The translations under genes and the position numbers were made by a program. The notes under the pieces are model-generated. The model ran no database searches, was not told the DNA's origin, and saw only the letters and a list, made by a program, of their open reading frames with translations. This document shows, one piece after another, positions 51,380 through 60,180 of a DNA stretch of 64,000 bases; the stretch's first letter is position 1; the number at the start of each line of letters is the position of its first letter. The stretch covers positions 11,199 through 75,198 of the forward strand of contig NIUZ01000001.1 in NCBI GenBank assembly GCA_002254285.1, in the 5' to 3' direction. The DNA comes from Bacteroidetes bacterium 4572_112 (GTDB taxonomy: Bacteria; Bacteroidota; Bacteroidia; Bacteroidales; UBA1556).

Positions 51380-52552
51380 ATGCAAAATATTCAAGAAGAG
51401 AATCAGAGAAAAAGAATAGCAATATTAGGATCTACTGGTTCAATAGGTACTCAAGCATTAGAGGTTGTATCTGAGCATGAACATATGTTTGAGGTGGAGG
51501 TTTTAACAGCAGGAAATAATGTTGATTTGCTTATTCAGCAGTGCCTAAAATATAAGCCAAATGTGGCTGTAATTGAAAATGAGGATTTGTATGCTAGGCT
51601 TCAGGATGCATTGCAAAATGAGGATATACAGATTTATGCAGGAAAAAAAGCCATTGACCAGGTTGTAGAAATGGGCAGCATTGATATGGTGCTGATGGCT
51701 ATTGTTGGTTTTGCCGCTTTGGCACCTACATTAAATGCCATTGAGCATAAAAAACAAATTGCCATAGCAAATAAGGAAACATTTGTTGTGGCAGGCGAAA
51801 TAGTTACTCGCAAAGCAATGGAAAATGGGGTAAACCTTTATCCTGTGGATTCTGAGCATTCAGCAATATTTCAATGCTTGGTAGGTGAGTTTCATAACCC
51901 CATAGAAAAAATTATTCTTACAGCTTCGGGAGGACCTTTCCGTGGCAAGGATATTGATTTTTTACGAACAGTAAAGCCAAAAGATGCTCTTAAACATCCA
52001 AATTGGGATATGGGAGCAAAGATTACTATTGACTCGGCAAGTATGATGAATAAAGGCCTTGAGGTAATAGAAGCAAAATGGTTATTTGGTGTTAAAACCA
52101 GTCAGATTGATGTTTTGGTACATCCACAGTCAATTGTGCATTCTATGGTACAATTTGAGGATGGAAGCATAAAAGCACAACTTGGTTTGCCAGATATGAA
52201 GTTGCCTATTCAGTACGCAATGGCCTATCCTCAGAGGGTGAAAAATAATTTCCCAAGATTAGATTTTAAAGATTTCAGCAAGCTTACTTTTGAGTCTGCT
52301 GATATGCAAAATTTTCGTAACCTTGCACTTGCTTTTGAAGCATTGGAAAAAGGTGGTAATATGGCCGCTATTCTCAATGCTGCAAATGAAGTTGCAGTAA
52401 GTGCCTTTTTGAAAGAAAAGGTGGGATTTGTGCAAATGTCGGAATTGATAGAGAAGTGTATGAATAAGGTATCGTTTATAGCGAAGCCAACATATAATGA
52501 CCTATTGCAGACGGATATAGAAGCGCGAAAATGTTTTAATAGTTTTATTTAG
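51380..52552 (+). CDS. dxr: 1-deoxy-D-xylulose-5-phosphate reductoisomerase
   Basis: Dxr makes 2-C-methyl-D-erythritol 4-phosphate, the first committed step of the MEP isoprenoid pathway, using NADPH. The NADPH-binding start is 'RIAILGSTGSIGTQALEVV'. Metal and substrate motifs are 'NKETFVVAGEIV', 'PVDSEHSAIFQCL', 'LTASGGPFRG', 'HPNWDMGAKITIDSASMMNK' and 'HPQSIVHSMVQFEDGS'. It is preceded by 22 nt after the M23 gene and followed 22 nt later by rseP, forming one operon. A natural target of fosmidomycin by family knowledge. The N-terminal ten residues are extra and could be trimmed by a later start. Confidence 0.97.
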   Translation: MQNIQEENQRKRIAILGSTGSIGTQALEVVSEHEHMFEVEVLTAGNNVDLLIQQCLKYKPNVAVIENEDLYARLQDALQNEDIQIYAGKKAIDQVVEMGSIDMVLMAIVGFAALAPTLNAIEHKKQIAIANKETFVVAGEIVTRKAMENGVNLYPVDSEHSAIFQCLVGEFHNPIEKIILTASGGPFRGKDIDFLRTVKPKDALKHPNWDMGAKITIDSASMMNKGLEVIEAKWLFGVKTSQIDVLVHPQSIVHSMVQFEDGSIKAQLGLPDMKLPIQYAMAYPQRVKNNFPRLDFKDFSKLTFESADMQNFRNLALAFEALEKGGNMAAILNAANEVAVSAFLKEKVGFVQMSELIEKCMNKVSFIAKPTYNDLLQTDIEARKCFNSFI

Positions 52553-52574
52553 AAATAAGTTTTAGAAGATATAT

Positions 52575-53891
52575 ATGGACGGATTAGTAATGGCGGGTCA
52601 ATTGATCCTAGGCCTTTCAATAATAGTAACACTGCACGAATTAGGTCATTTTTTGGCTGCTCGTGCTTTTGGCATTAGAGTAGAAAAGTTTTATCTATTT
52701 TTTGATGCTTGGGGTGTAAAACTCTTTAGTTTCAAAAAAGGAGACACAGAATACGGTATCGGTTGGTTGCCTCTAGGGGGTTATGTAAAAATTGCTGGTA
52801 TGGTTGACGAGTCAATGGATAAAGAAGCAATGAAACTACCTCCTAAGGCGGATGAATTTAGATCTAAGCCAGCATGGCAGCGTTTAATTGTAATGATTGG
52901 TGGAGTGGTAGTAAACTTTATTTTAGGAGTTGTTATTCTTGCATTTATTACTCTGCATTACGATAAAGAATACCTCCCTGTTGATTCCATTGATAATGGT
53001 ATTTATGCCTACGAATTAGGTAAAGAAGTTGGCTTCGAAACTGGCGATAAAATTATTGCTGTTAATGGCAGTAAAATTGATCGCTTTAGCGATATTACTT
53101 CGCAAAGCAACCTTATGGGGGCTTCAATTACAGTGCTTCGTAATGGCGAAGAAGTTGAGGTGATAATCCCTGACGATTTTTATAAAAACTATACCAAAAA
53201 GACAAAGCCACTTTTTATCCGTGCTGATAATTATGAGTTTGTAATTGATAGTGTGGTTCCTGGTTTTGCTGGAGAAGCAGCAGGGCTACAGAAGGAAGAT
53301 AAAGTTATTTCCATAAATAACACATTTGTAGGAAGTTTTGGTGAATTCAGAAGCGTTATTATAGAAAATGGTGGTAATGATGTAGTTATGACCTTACTTC
53401 GCCAGAATGATACTCTTGATTTAACTGTAAGTGTTGATAGCTCAGGTATAATTGGAGTTGTGGCAATGCGCCCTCCATACGAATATAAGGAGTATAGCAT
53501 GGCCGATGGTATTAAATATGGTGTTAAGGATGGTGTATCTATTCTTTCTGCTAATATGAAAGGTTTTGGTAAAATATTTAGTGGTAAAGAAAAAGCTACA
53601 GATTCGCTGCAAGGCCCTATTGGTATTGCAACTATCTATGGCTCGGTATGGAATTGGCACCGATTCTGGTTCCTAACAGCAATGATTTCGTTGGTTCTAG
53701 GTTTTATGAATATACTACCTATTCCAGCTCTTGATGGAGGGCATGTTGTCTTTCTATTGATAGAAGTAATTACCGGACGACCTGTTTCAGAGAATATTAT
53801 GGAGAAAGCCCAAATGGTAGGTATGTTTATACTGCTTGCTCTTATGGTTTTTGTTATTGGTAATGATATTTGGAAACATATACTGAATTAA
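52575..53891 (+). CDS. rseP: RseP-type site-2 zinc metalloprotease
   Basis: This inner-membrane protease carries out regulated intramembrane proteolysis, notably of anti-sigma factors in envelope stress. The active site is H21-E-L-G-H25 in 'TLHELGHFLAARAFG' within the first helix, and the second metal motif is 'ILPIPALDGGHVVFL' near residue 380. Two PDZ-like segments lie between ('EVGFETGDKIIAVNG', 'AAGLQKEDKVISINN'). The length (438 aa) is normal. It lies 22 nt after dxr, a frequent pairing. A candidate target is a ZAS-type protein such as that at 19356, but this is speculation. Confidence 0.95.
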   Translation: MDGLVMAGQLILGLSIIVTLHELGHFLAARAFGIRVEKFYLFFDAWGVKLFSFKKGDTEYGIGWLPLGGYVKIAGMVDESMDKEAMKLPPKADEFRSKPAWQRLIVMIGGVVVNFILGVVILAFITLHYDKEYLPVDSIDNGIYAYELGKEVGFETGDKIIAVNGSKIDRFSDITSQSNLMGASITVLRNGEEVEVIIPDDFYKNYTKKTKPLFIRADNYEFVIDSVVPGFAGEAAGLQKEDKVISINNTFVGSFGEFRSVIIENGGNDVVMTLLRQNDTLDLTVSVDSSGIIGVVAMRPPYEYKEYSMADGIKYGVKDGVSILSANMKGFGKIFSGKEKATDSLQGPIGIATIYGSVWNWHRFWFLTAMISLVLGFMNILPIPALDGGHVVFLLIEVITGRPVSENIMEKAQMVGMFILLALMVFVIGNDIWKHILN

Positions 53892-53956
53892 CAATAGAGT
53901 ATTGCTTTATTGATAAAAGACAGTAAAATATTATAAAATTCTATTTTTAATAATAG

Positions 53957-53964
53957 TACTTTTG
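53957..53964 (+). promoter_or_regulatory. -7 promoter element TACTTTTG for dxs
   Basis: Exact TAnnTTTG match, 20 nt before the dxs ATG. Confidence 0.6.
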
Positions 53965-53984
53965 TAAAAATCATTTTTTAAGTA

Positions 53985-55886
53985 ATGGATACTAAGGATA
54001 AGCCCAATTATAAACATTTAGATAGTATAGATAGTCCTGCTGATCTTAAGGAGGTTGGTCGTAATGAGTTGCCAGAAGTTTGTAGCGATATACGAGCATT
54101 CTTAATAGATTGTTTGGCAAATAATCCTGGTCACTTTGGCGCAAGCCTTGGTGTTATTGAGCTTACTGTAGCTTTGCATTATGTTTATAATACGCCTTAC
54201 GATAAAATAGTGTGGGATGTAGGTCATCAGGCTTATGGTCATAAAATACTTACTGGTCGTAGAGACGAATTTAATACAAACAGAAAACTTGGAGGCATTA
54301 GTGGCTTTCCAAATATTACTGAAAGCGAATTCGATGCTTTTGGTGTAGGACACTCCTCAACTTCCATATCTGCAACTTTGGGAATGGCTGTAGCTTCATC
54401 CATAAAAGGTGAAACCGACAGGCAACATATTGCAATTATTGGCGATGGAGCTCTTACCGGTGGTGAGGCTTTCGAAGGTCTTAATAATGCTGGTGTAAAT
54501 AAATCTAATATGCTTGTAATCCTTAATGATAATGGAATTTCCATAGATAAAGGAGTGGGAGCAATAAAAGATATGCTGCTTAATGTTACTACCTCTAGAG
54601 TTTATAATAACTTTAAGGGAAAAGCATGGGAAGCACTTGGTGTATTGGGAACTGAAGGTCCTGCACCACGAAAAATTATTCAGAAAATAAACCTCGCAAT
54701 TAAAAACACTTTCCTAAAGAAATCAGATTTAATGGAATCGCTTAATATGCGATACTTTGGCCCTGTTGATGGACATGATGTTGAGAAGCTTGTGAGGATA
54801 ATGAAATTGCTTAAAGATATTCCTGGTCCTAAATTACTTCACGTAATTACTAAAAAGGGTAAAGGGTTTAAGCAAGCCGAAGATCATCAAACAACATATC
54901 ATGCACCAGGTTTATTTGATAAAGAAACTGGAGCATTAAGGAAAGAAGATACTTCGCATTTGCCACCAAAATACCAAGATGTATTTGGCAAAACAATTAC
55001 AGATTTGGCAGGTGATAATAAAAAAATTGTTGCTGTATCACCAGCAATGCTTAGTGGTAGCTCATTAACTATAATGCAGAAGGAATTTCCTGATCGTGTT
55101 TTTGATGTTGGTATTGCAGAGCAGCATGCTGTAACTTTTAGCGCCGGTATGGCAATTAGTGGTTTAAAACCATTCTGTAATATTTATAGTACATTCCTAC
55201 AAAGAGGTTACGATCAGCTTATACATGATGTTGCTATTCAGAAACTTAATGTCACTTTTTGTATTGATAGAGGTGGATTAGTGGGCGAAGATGGGCCAAC
55301 TCACCATGGTAGTTTTGATTTAGCATTCCTACGATTAGTGCCAAATATAACATTAATGGCACCAATGAATGAGATGGAGCTTCGTAATATGTTATATACT
55401 TGTCAGAAATATGACCTTGGAACTACTTCCATAAGGTATCCTCGTGGTAGAGGTTTTAATATTGATTGGCAAAATGAATATCGAGACGTAGAAATTGGTA
55501 AAGGGCGTGAACTTATGATAGGCGATGATGTTGCTATTGTGAGTATTGGTCATGTTGGTAATTTTGCTATGCAAGCAGCTACACAACTCAAAAATATTGC
55601 TAATATTGGCGTTTATGACATGCGATTTTTAAAGCCATATGATGCAGAAATGCTTCATAAAATCTTTAAGAATTATAAAAATATAATTTCTGTGGAGGAT
55701 GGAACAGTTATCGGTGGATTAGGAAGCCTACTTACCGAGTTCAAGAACCTACATAATTATACCAATAAGATTAGTGTCTTGGGAATACCAGATCAGTTTG
55801 TTGAACATGGGAAGCCAAGCGAATTATATGCTATTTGTGGTTATGATGTTAATGGTATTATAGCCGAAGTAAAAAAAGTTATTTAA
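53985..55886 (+). CDS. dxs: 1-deoxy-D-xylulose-5-phosphate synthase
   Basis: Dxs is the thiamine-diphosphate enzyme that joins pyruvate and glyceraldehyde 3-phosphate to start the MEP pathway. Visible motifs are 'DVGHQAYGHKILTGRRDEF', 'GVGHSSTSISATLGMAVA', the ThDP-binding 'IIGDGALTGGEAFEGLNNAG' and 'GIAEQHAVTFSAGMA' with 'CIDRGGLVGEDGPTHHG'. The length (633 aa) is normal. It has its own -7 box, so it can be expressed apart from the dxr-rseP unit directly upstream. Confidence 0.98.
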   Translation: MDTKDKPNYKHLDSIDSPADLKEVGRNELPEVCSDIRAFLIDCLANNPGHFGASLGVIELTVALHYVYNTPYDKIVWDVGHQAYGHKILTGRRDEFNTNRKLGGISGFPNITESEFDAFGVGHSSTSISATLGMAVASSIKGETDRQHIAIIGDGALTGGEAFEGLNNAGVNKSNMLVILNDNGISIDKGVGAIKDMLLNVTTSRVYNNFKGKAWEALGVLGTEGPAPRKIIQKINLAIKNTFLKKSDLMESLNMRYFGPVDGHDVEKLVRIMKLLKDIPGPKLLHVITKKGKGFKQAEDHQTTYHAPGLFDKETGALRKEDTSHLPPKYQDVFGKTITDLAGDNKKIVAVSPAMLSGSSLTIMQKEFPDRVFDVGIAEQHAVTFSAGMAISGLKPFCNIYSTFLQRGYDQLIHDVAIQKLNVTFCIDRGGLVGEDGPTHHGSFDLAFLRLVPNITLMAPMNEMELRNMLYTCQKYDLGTTSIRYPRGRGFNIDWQNEYRDVEIGKGRELMIGDDVAIVSIGHVGNFAMQAATQLKNIANIGVYDMRFLKPYDAEMLHKIFKNYKNIISVEDGTVIGGLGSLLTEFKNLHNYTNKISVLGIPDQFVEHGKPSELYAICGYDVNGIIAEVKKVI

Positions 55887-55957
55887 TAGTTTATTATTAT
55901 TAATTTTTTTGTACTTTTATCCAAGATTAAAGATAGTGCAATGAACTATTATTTAGT

Positions 55958-57040
55958 TTGTTGATTTTTAAATTATTACTAACAAATAAAATATTAAAAG
56001 TGATATTATTAAGTGCAATTATTGCTTTACTTATTTCTTTTTATTTATTGAATGAGATAACTGATTTGTATTTCGTTCCGTCATTAGATTCTATTTCGCA
56101 TAGATTGAAAATGTCGGATGATGCTGCAGGAGCTACGCTTATGGCCGCAGGGTCTAGTGCTCCAGAGTTATTTATTTCAATAATTGCAGTTATCTATGGT
56201 GGTGACAATATAGATATTGGTGTTGGTACTATTGTGGGCTCTGCTTTATTCAATTTGTTAGTCATTATTGGAGCTATTTCTTTTGTTAGAAGTTCTAGAG
56301 TAGCATGGCAGCCAATGTTACGCGATATGCTTTTCTATATTTTATCAATAGGAGCATTATACTTGGCTTTTAGCTCTGGTGTGGTTACTATTTGGTACGT
56401 TATAGGATTTATAGCATTATACGTAGTATATGTTATTGCTGTACTTAATTGGAAAAGGATATTTCCATACGAAAGAGTTAAACTAGAAGAAGAAGAGGAA
56501 GAGGAAGACCCAAAATGGAAAAAAATAATGAGACCAATTGATTTCGTTATTGGTATACTTTTTCGTGGTCCTGATAAATTTACTCATAATTTCTTAGTTA
56601 GTATAGGTTTAATCGCTCTTTTAAGTTGGGTACTTGTAGAAAGTGCTGTTGTTGTAAGTGATGCCATGGGTATTCCTAAGTATATAGTTGCACTTACAAT
56701 ACTTGCTTTTGGAACATCGGTTCCAGATATGATGTCCTCAGTTATTGTTGCAAAACAAGGCCGTGGAGGTATGGCTATTAGTAATGCATTAGGCTCTAAT
56801 ATATTTGATATACTCCTTGGACTTGGTATTCCTTGGCTTATTCTTATTATAGCAACTGGCAATTCTATTTCAGTACACGAAAGCAATATCACTTCACATA
56901 TTTTTCTTCTATTAGCATCAGTAATAGGTATGTTTGTAGTATTTTTAATTACACGTTGGCGTGTTAATAGATTAGTAGGAGTTCTGTTTTTGGGCTCATA
57001 CTTTGCCTATCTGATATATGTAATTATGCAAGCAGTATAA
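55958..57040 (+). CDS. CaCA-family sodium/calcium exchanger
   Basis: This 360-aa inner-membrane antiporter expels Ca2+ against Na+ (possibly with K+). Both alpha repeats are present: 'AAGATLMAAGSSAPELFISI' near residue 55 with 'TIVGSALFNLLVIIGA', and 'VALTILAFGTSVPDMMSSVI' with 'ALGSNIFDILLGLG' in the second half. About ten helices are visible, with an acidic loop between halves ('KLEEEEEEEDPKWKK'), a usual regulatory site. The start is a TTG at 55958, or the TTG right after it; no ATG precedes the first helix in frame, so the exact start is open. Confidence 0.9.
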   Translation: MLIFKLLLTNKILKVILLSAIIALLISFYLLNEITDLYFVPSLDSISHRLKMSDDAAGATLMAAGSSAPELFISIIAVIYGGDNIDIGVGTIVGSALFNLLVIIGAISFVRSSRVAWQPMLRDMLFYILSIGALYLAFSSGVVTIWYVIGFIALYVVYVIAVLNWKRIFPYERVKLEEEEEEEDPKWKKIMRPIDFVIGILFRGPDKFTHNFLVSIGLIALLSWVLVESAVVVSDAMGIPKYIVALTILAFGTSVPDMMSSVIVAKQGRGGMAISNALGSNIFDILLGLGIPWLILIIATGNSISVHESNITSHIFLLLASVIGMFVVFLITRWRVNRLVGVLFLGSYFAYLIYVIMQAV

Positions 57041-57078
57041 TTAGTATTTATTTCTGAAAATTTCGTAAATTATTCTTT

Positions 57079-57681
57079 ATGTCAAAAGTTAAATGGAAAC
57101 CGGGAACAATGGTTTATCCTTTGCCTGCTGTAATAGTAAGCTGTGGTAGCAAAAGTTCAGATTGGAATTTAATAACTATTGCATGGACAGGTACAGTAAA
57201 TACAAATCCTCCAATGGTATATATATCGGTTCGTCCTTCGCGCCACTCATACAATATTATTAAAGAAACTGGCGAATTTGTAATTAATCTTACCAATAAA
57301 AAAATGGCTTTCGCCACTGATTGGTGTGGTGTAAAGTCGGGTAAGGATTTTAATAAATTTGATGAAATGAAATTAACCCCTTGCGATGCTGAGTTTGTTG
57401 CATGCCCTATGATAGAAGAGTCGCCAATAAATATAGAATGTAAAGTGACGCAAACAGTTCCCTTAGGTTCGCACGATATGTTTATTGCTGAGGTGCTTAG
57501 GGTTCATGCTGATGAGCAATTCCTTGATCCAGAGACTGGTGCCTTCGATATGAAAAAAGCTGGACTAATTGCATATTCTCATGGCAATTATTACGAGCTA
57601 GGCGATCATATTGGTAAGTTTGGATACTCAGTAATGAAAAAGAAAACAAAGATAAAAAAGGCTAAGAAAATACGAAAATAA
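57079..57681 (+). CDS. Flavin reductase-like FMN-binding protein
   Basis: This 200-aa protein has the split-barrel flavin-reductase fold: 'MVYPLPAVIVSCG', 'NLITIAWTGTVNTNPPMVYI', 'RPSRHSYNIIKETGEFVINL' and 'KSGKDFNKF'. Close relatives bind FMN; activities range from NAD(P)H:flavin reduction to flavoredoxin-type electron transfer. A lysine-rich tail closes it ('KKKTKIKKAKKIRK'). It lies 38 nt after the exchanger and converges on the NosR/NapH-like gene, 16 nt stop to stop. A link to that electron-transfer protein is possible. Confidence 0.85.
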   Translation: MSKVKWKPGTMVYPLPAVIVSCGSKSSDWNLITIAWTGTVNTNPPMVYISVRPSRHSYNIIKETGEFVINLTNKKMAFATDWCGVKSGKDFNKFDEMKLTPCDAEFVACPMIEESPINIECKVTQTVPLGSHDMFIAEVLRVHADEQFLDPETGAFDMKKAGLIAYSHGNYYELGDHIGKFGYSVMKKKTKIKKAKKIRK

Positions 57682-57697
57682 TTTTTCAGAATATCTT

Positions 57698-59065
57698 CTA
57701 AGCTAGTTTCCACCCAAGCATTGTAATAATAAATATACTTGCATAAATTAAGGCTGCAATAATACTTATAGCTCTTGATGTGCTATTAATATGCTCTTGT
57801 TTTTTTATTACCAAAAGTGATAATCCTAATCCTAATATTGGCAATAAAATCCCTAAATATCCTGCAATAGGGCTTATTATGTTTGTAAGAATATGATTTT
57901 GTAATAAGTCGTGATTTTGCATAATGGCTTCAGCAGTATCTACGCCTTTTGGATCTGTAAATACGTACTTCCAATATGGAATGCGCGATGTGGTCTTTAG
58001 TATCGCTTTTAGTAAGTGCATACTTGCCGTAATAGGCAATAATGCAAAAACTAACTGCGAAAAACTATTCTTCCATGTTTCCTTTGCAAATATTGTTTTT
58101 GATAATGCCAATATGAAATAGAAAACAGAAGGTAGTATAATAAATAGTGTAAGTGCTTTTATTGTTCCTGCTGTGCTTCCTGTAATAATTAGGCTGTGAT
58201 TTATATAATTAGGTATGGCCATTATAATTTGCTTAGTAGGATGCCACTCTGATAGTATTTCGTAAATAACAAAGCTACTCACAATAACAAAAAATGCAAT
58301 TTCGGCCCATTTCAAATTTATTTTCGTAAATAAATCAGCCGCTATTTTCTGCTTCTTTATTATAATATTATCTTTTGTACAAGATTTAAAGCATTGTCCA
58401 CAAAGTATGCAGTCTCTATTGTCAGTAATCAAAGGTGGGTACAATTCCGATGTGCATGATCTGCCAATAATATTATAATGGTTATTCTTACTAATACAAT
58501 CTTTGGTTTTACAGGTTTTGCATACGTCCTTATTTATTACACCTAGTTTTTTGAAAGATAGTAAGGAATATAAACCAAGCAAGTGCCCAATGGGACAAAC
58601 ATAGGTACAGAAAGTTCGTTTTTCCCAAATTAAGCCTACAATTACAGCTATGGCAAAAAGAGTAATCATATACAAAGCCATATATTGTGGTATGCGGTGT
58701 ATTGCTAAAGTGTGAATCCCTAAGACTAGAATTAGAGCATAGAATAATGTGATTATCCATCCTGATTTTAAAAACTTGCCTGGCCTACGTTTTAGCCCTA
58801 GTTTACCTGCTAGTGATGTAACTAATTCCATTGGGCATATAGTACACCAATATCTACCAAAAAACATTGCCGACACAATTATTAAAGGCCACCAATACGA
58901 CCACACTATAAGGTTTGCTAAATTTGTATTTCGCAAAATTTTCGCAAAGTCGGCATCGTTTGTTGTGATGCCTATACTTCCGTAAATTAATGATATAAAA
59001 ACAGTTAATGTAATAAACTGAAGGCTTATTAGGAAGTGCCTGTTTTTGAATAGTTTGTTTATCAT
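57698..59065 (-). CDS. NosR/NapH-like polyferredoxin membrane protein
   Basis: A 455-aa inner-membrane protein with a [4Fe-4S] ferredoxin region, probably passing electrons from the quinone pool to a periplasmic or membrane partner. Cysteine motifs are 'GRYWCTICPMELVTSLAG' and 'RTFCTYVCPIGHLLGLYS' (CP-type motifs of NosR/NapH/RdxA), then 'DVCKTCKTKDCISKNN' and 'DCILCGQCFKSCTKDN'. About ten helices flank these. I start at Met 59063-59065, since the longer frame to 59152 begins upstream of a -7 box (59120-59127). No nitrous-oxide or nitrate genes are adjacent; the electron acceptor is unknown. Confidence 0.82.
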   Translation of the reverse strand: MINKLFKNRHFLISLQFITLTVFISLIYGSIGITTNDADFAKILRNTNLANLIVWSYWWPLIIVSAMFFGRYWCTICPMELVTSLAGKLGLKRRPGKFLKSGWIITLFYALILVLGIHTLAIHRIPQYMALYMITLFAIAVIVGLIWEKRTFCTYVCPIGHLLGLYSLLSFKKLGVINKDVCKTCKTKDCISKNNHYNIIGRSCTSELYPPLITDNRDCILCGQCFKSCTKDNIIIKKQKIAADLFTKINLKWAEIAFFVIVSSFVIYEILSEWHPTKQIIMAIPNYINHSLIITGSTAGTIKALTLFIILPSVFYFILALSKTIFAKETWKNSFSQLVFALLPITASMHLLKAILKTTSRIPYWKYVFTDPKGVDTAEAIMQNHDLLQNHILTNIISPIAGYLGILLPILGLGLSLLVIKKQEHINSTSRAISIIAALIYASIFIITMLGWKLA

Positions 59066-59119
59066 CTGACTAATTGTATAGCTAAGCCTGTGAATAAGAA
59101 AATATAGATTGATGTGATG

Positions 59120-59127
59120 CAAATATA
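59120..59127 (-). promoter_or_regulatory. -7 promoter element TATATTTG for the NosR/NapH-like gene
   Basis: Exact minus-strand TAnnTTTG match, 54 nt before the ATG at 59065. It lies inside the longer version of this ORF, so it excludes the outer start. Confidence 0.6.
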
Positions 59128-59137
59128 ATAAATACTC

Positions 59138-59473
59138 TTGAGAAAACACCAAAAGGAAGTCATATTCTTAAAAAAACCAGCAAAGGTATATCTCAATAAT
59201 ATAAACCTTAATTATGCTTTGGAGCGCAGAAATAGCTCCTTGGGAACAGCAAGGGAGGTTTTCTTTTATAACCAAGTATCGTCTAAATATAGCGTTATTG
59301 CTTCCAAAGAATCTGATTTCTTTGTGGATGATAAATATACATTTGAAATAGGGGGTAAGAATAAAGATTTCTCTCAAATAGCAGATATTGATAATGCATA
59401 TCTTGCCATTGATGATATAGAGGTAGGTGTTTTTAATAAAATACCGCTGTGGTTATTTGGCTTTTTGTATTAA
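59138..59473 (+). pseudogene. C-terminal remnant of an AAA-type ATP-binding protein with DUF4143 domain
   Basis: The 111-aa ORF is the end of the AAA_14/DUF4143 family of about 400 aa: 'AKVYLNNINLNYALERRNSS', 'AREVFFYNQVSSKYSVIAS', 'DFFVDDKYTFEIGGKNKDFS' and 'IPLWLFGFLY' at the very C-terminus, exactly where intact homologues end. Upstream in frame there is no Walker motif and no more of the gene. The fragment therefore represents the last quarter, left after deletion. It ends 3 bases from the remnant on the opposite strand. Confidence 0.75.
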
Positions 59474-59476
59474 ACC

Positions 59477-59630
59477 TTAAATCCGCAAGTATCTTTTACT
59501 GCAAAGCTGTATAGCCCATCATTATTGGCAATACTCAAAAAAAACTACTCACCGTATCTGATGATATGCTTGCATTGCTTTTTTCTGCGCTACACCAATT
59601 CTGACGTGCTCTCCAGCTTCTCGCAACTAA
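59477..59630 (-). pseudogene. Remnant of a secreted Ig/PKD-type protein (frameshifted)
   Basis: Read on the minus strand, 'RSWRARQNWCSAEKSNASI' is followed after a homopolymer T8 frameshift by 'IANNDGLYSFAVKDTCGFKV' and a stop. The second part is like the 'GxYxFxVxDxCG' end of T9SS-type PKD/Ig modules. An added T would restore one frame. The remnant is short and its parent is unknown. It runs to within a few bases of MITE-like repeat C. Confidence 0.4.
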
Positions 59631-59729
59631 TACCAAATTAATACCAAAACACGCCATATAAATCGTTTATATTTCCCTATTACTGCGTTAAAAATTATTT
59701 CCATAGCTATACTTCGACATGCTCAGTAC
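59628..59729. repeat. MITE-like dispersed repeat, copy C
   Basis: TAATACCAAATTAATACC at 59628 opens a copy almost identical to copy B up to TTCGACATGCTCAGTAC (59729), where similarity stops. It lacks the CAGGCTTTTATGC segment. Confidence 0.8.
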
Positions 59730-59787
59730 TCCTATCCTGATTTTAGTTTACTCCAAATTTAAGTTTAAAATTGAAAAAGTAGTATAT

Positions 59788-60180
59788 CTATAAAAACTTA
59801 GTTTCAAAATCTATTGTAGAGCTATTATATAATTTGCCTTTTGAATTATACATTTTAGACTCAATTAATATATCGCCTTTATATTTTTTTTGAGATTCAT
59901 AAATCATCTTATTTTTTCGTGTGTATTTGGTGTAAATAGCATTATTGTTTTCGTATTTGTTTTCCCAAACATATTTTGCCACTCCTTTTCGATACGAAAT
60001 TCGTTTTAAAGGCTTATTATATGATTTGTCATAAGTTGCTTTATAGGTAAGTATATCGTTCTTATTATAATACGTTCTCTCAAGTATTAATGTGTCAAGA
60101 GTGTACTTGCTTACACTTTTTGTTATTTCACCTTTTTCATTAAAGAACTGAGCAACTTTTACTAAATAATCAGTACGCAT
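59788..60180 (-). CDS. C-terminal part of a secreted YD/MORN-like repeat protein (frameshifted)
   Basis: The 130-aa frame 'MRTDYLVKVAQFFNEKGEIT', 'LDTLILERTYYNKNDILTY', 'YRKGVAKYVWENKYENNNA', 'KMYNSKGKLYNSSTIDF' continues the same kind of repeat (Y-x-x-K-G-x-I) as the ORF directly upstream at 60162-60623. A shift of -1 at the A5 run near 60178-60182 would fuse them into one ~280-aa protein. An ancestral A6 fits. By itself it has no signal peptide. Confidence 0.5.
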   Translation of the reverse strand: MRTDYLVKVAQFFNEKGEITKSVSKYTLDTLILERTYYNKNDILTYKATYDKSYNKPLKRISYRKGVAKYVWENKYENNNAIYTKYTRKNKMIYESQKKYKGDILIESKMYNSKGKLYNSSTIDFETKFL

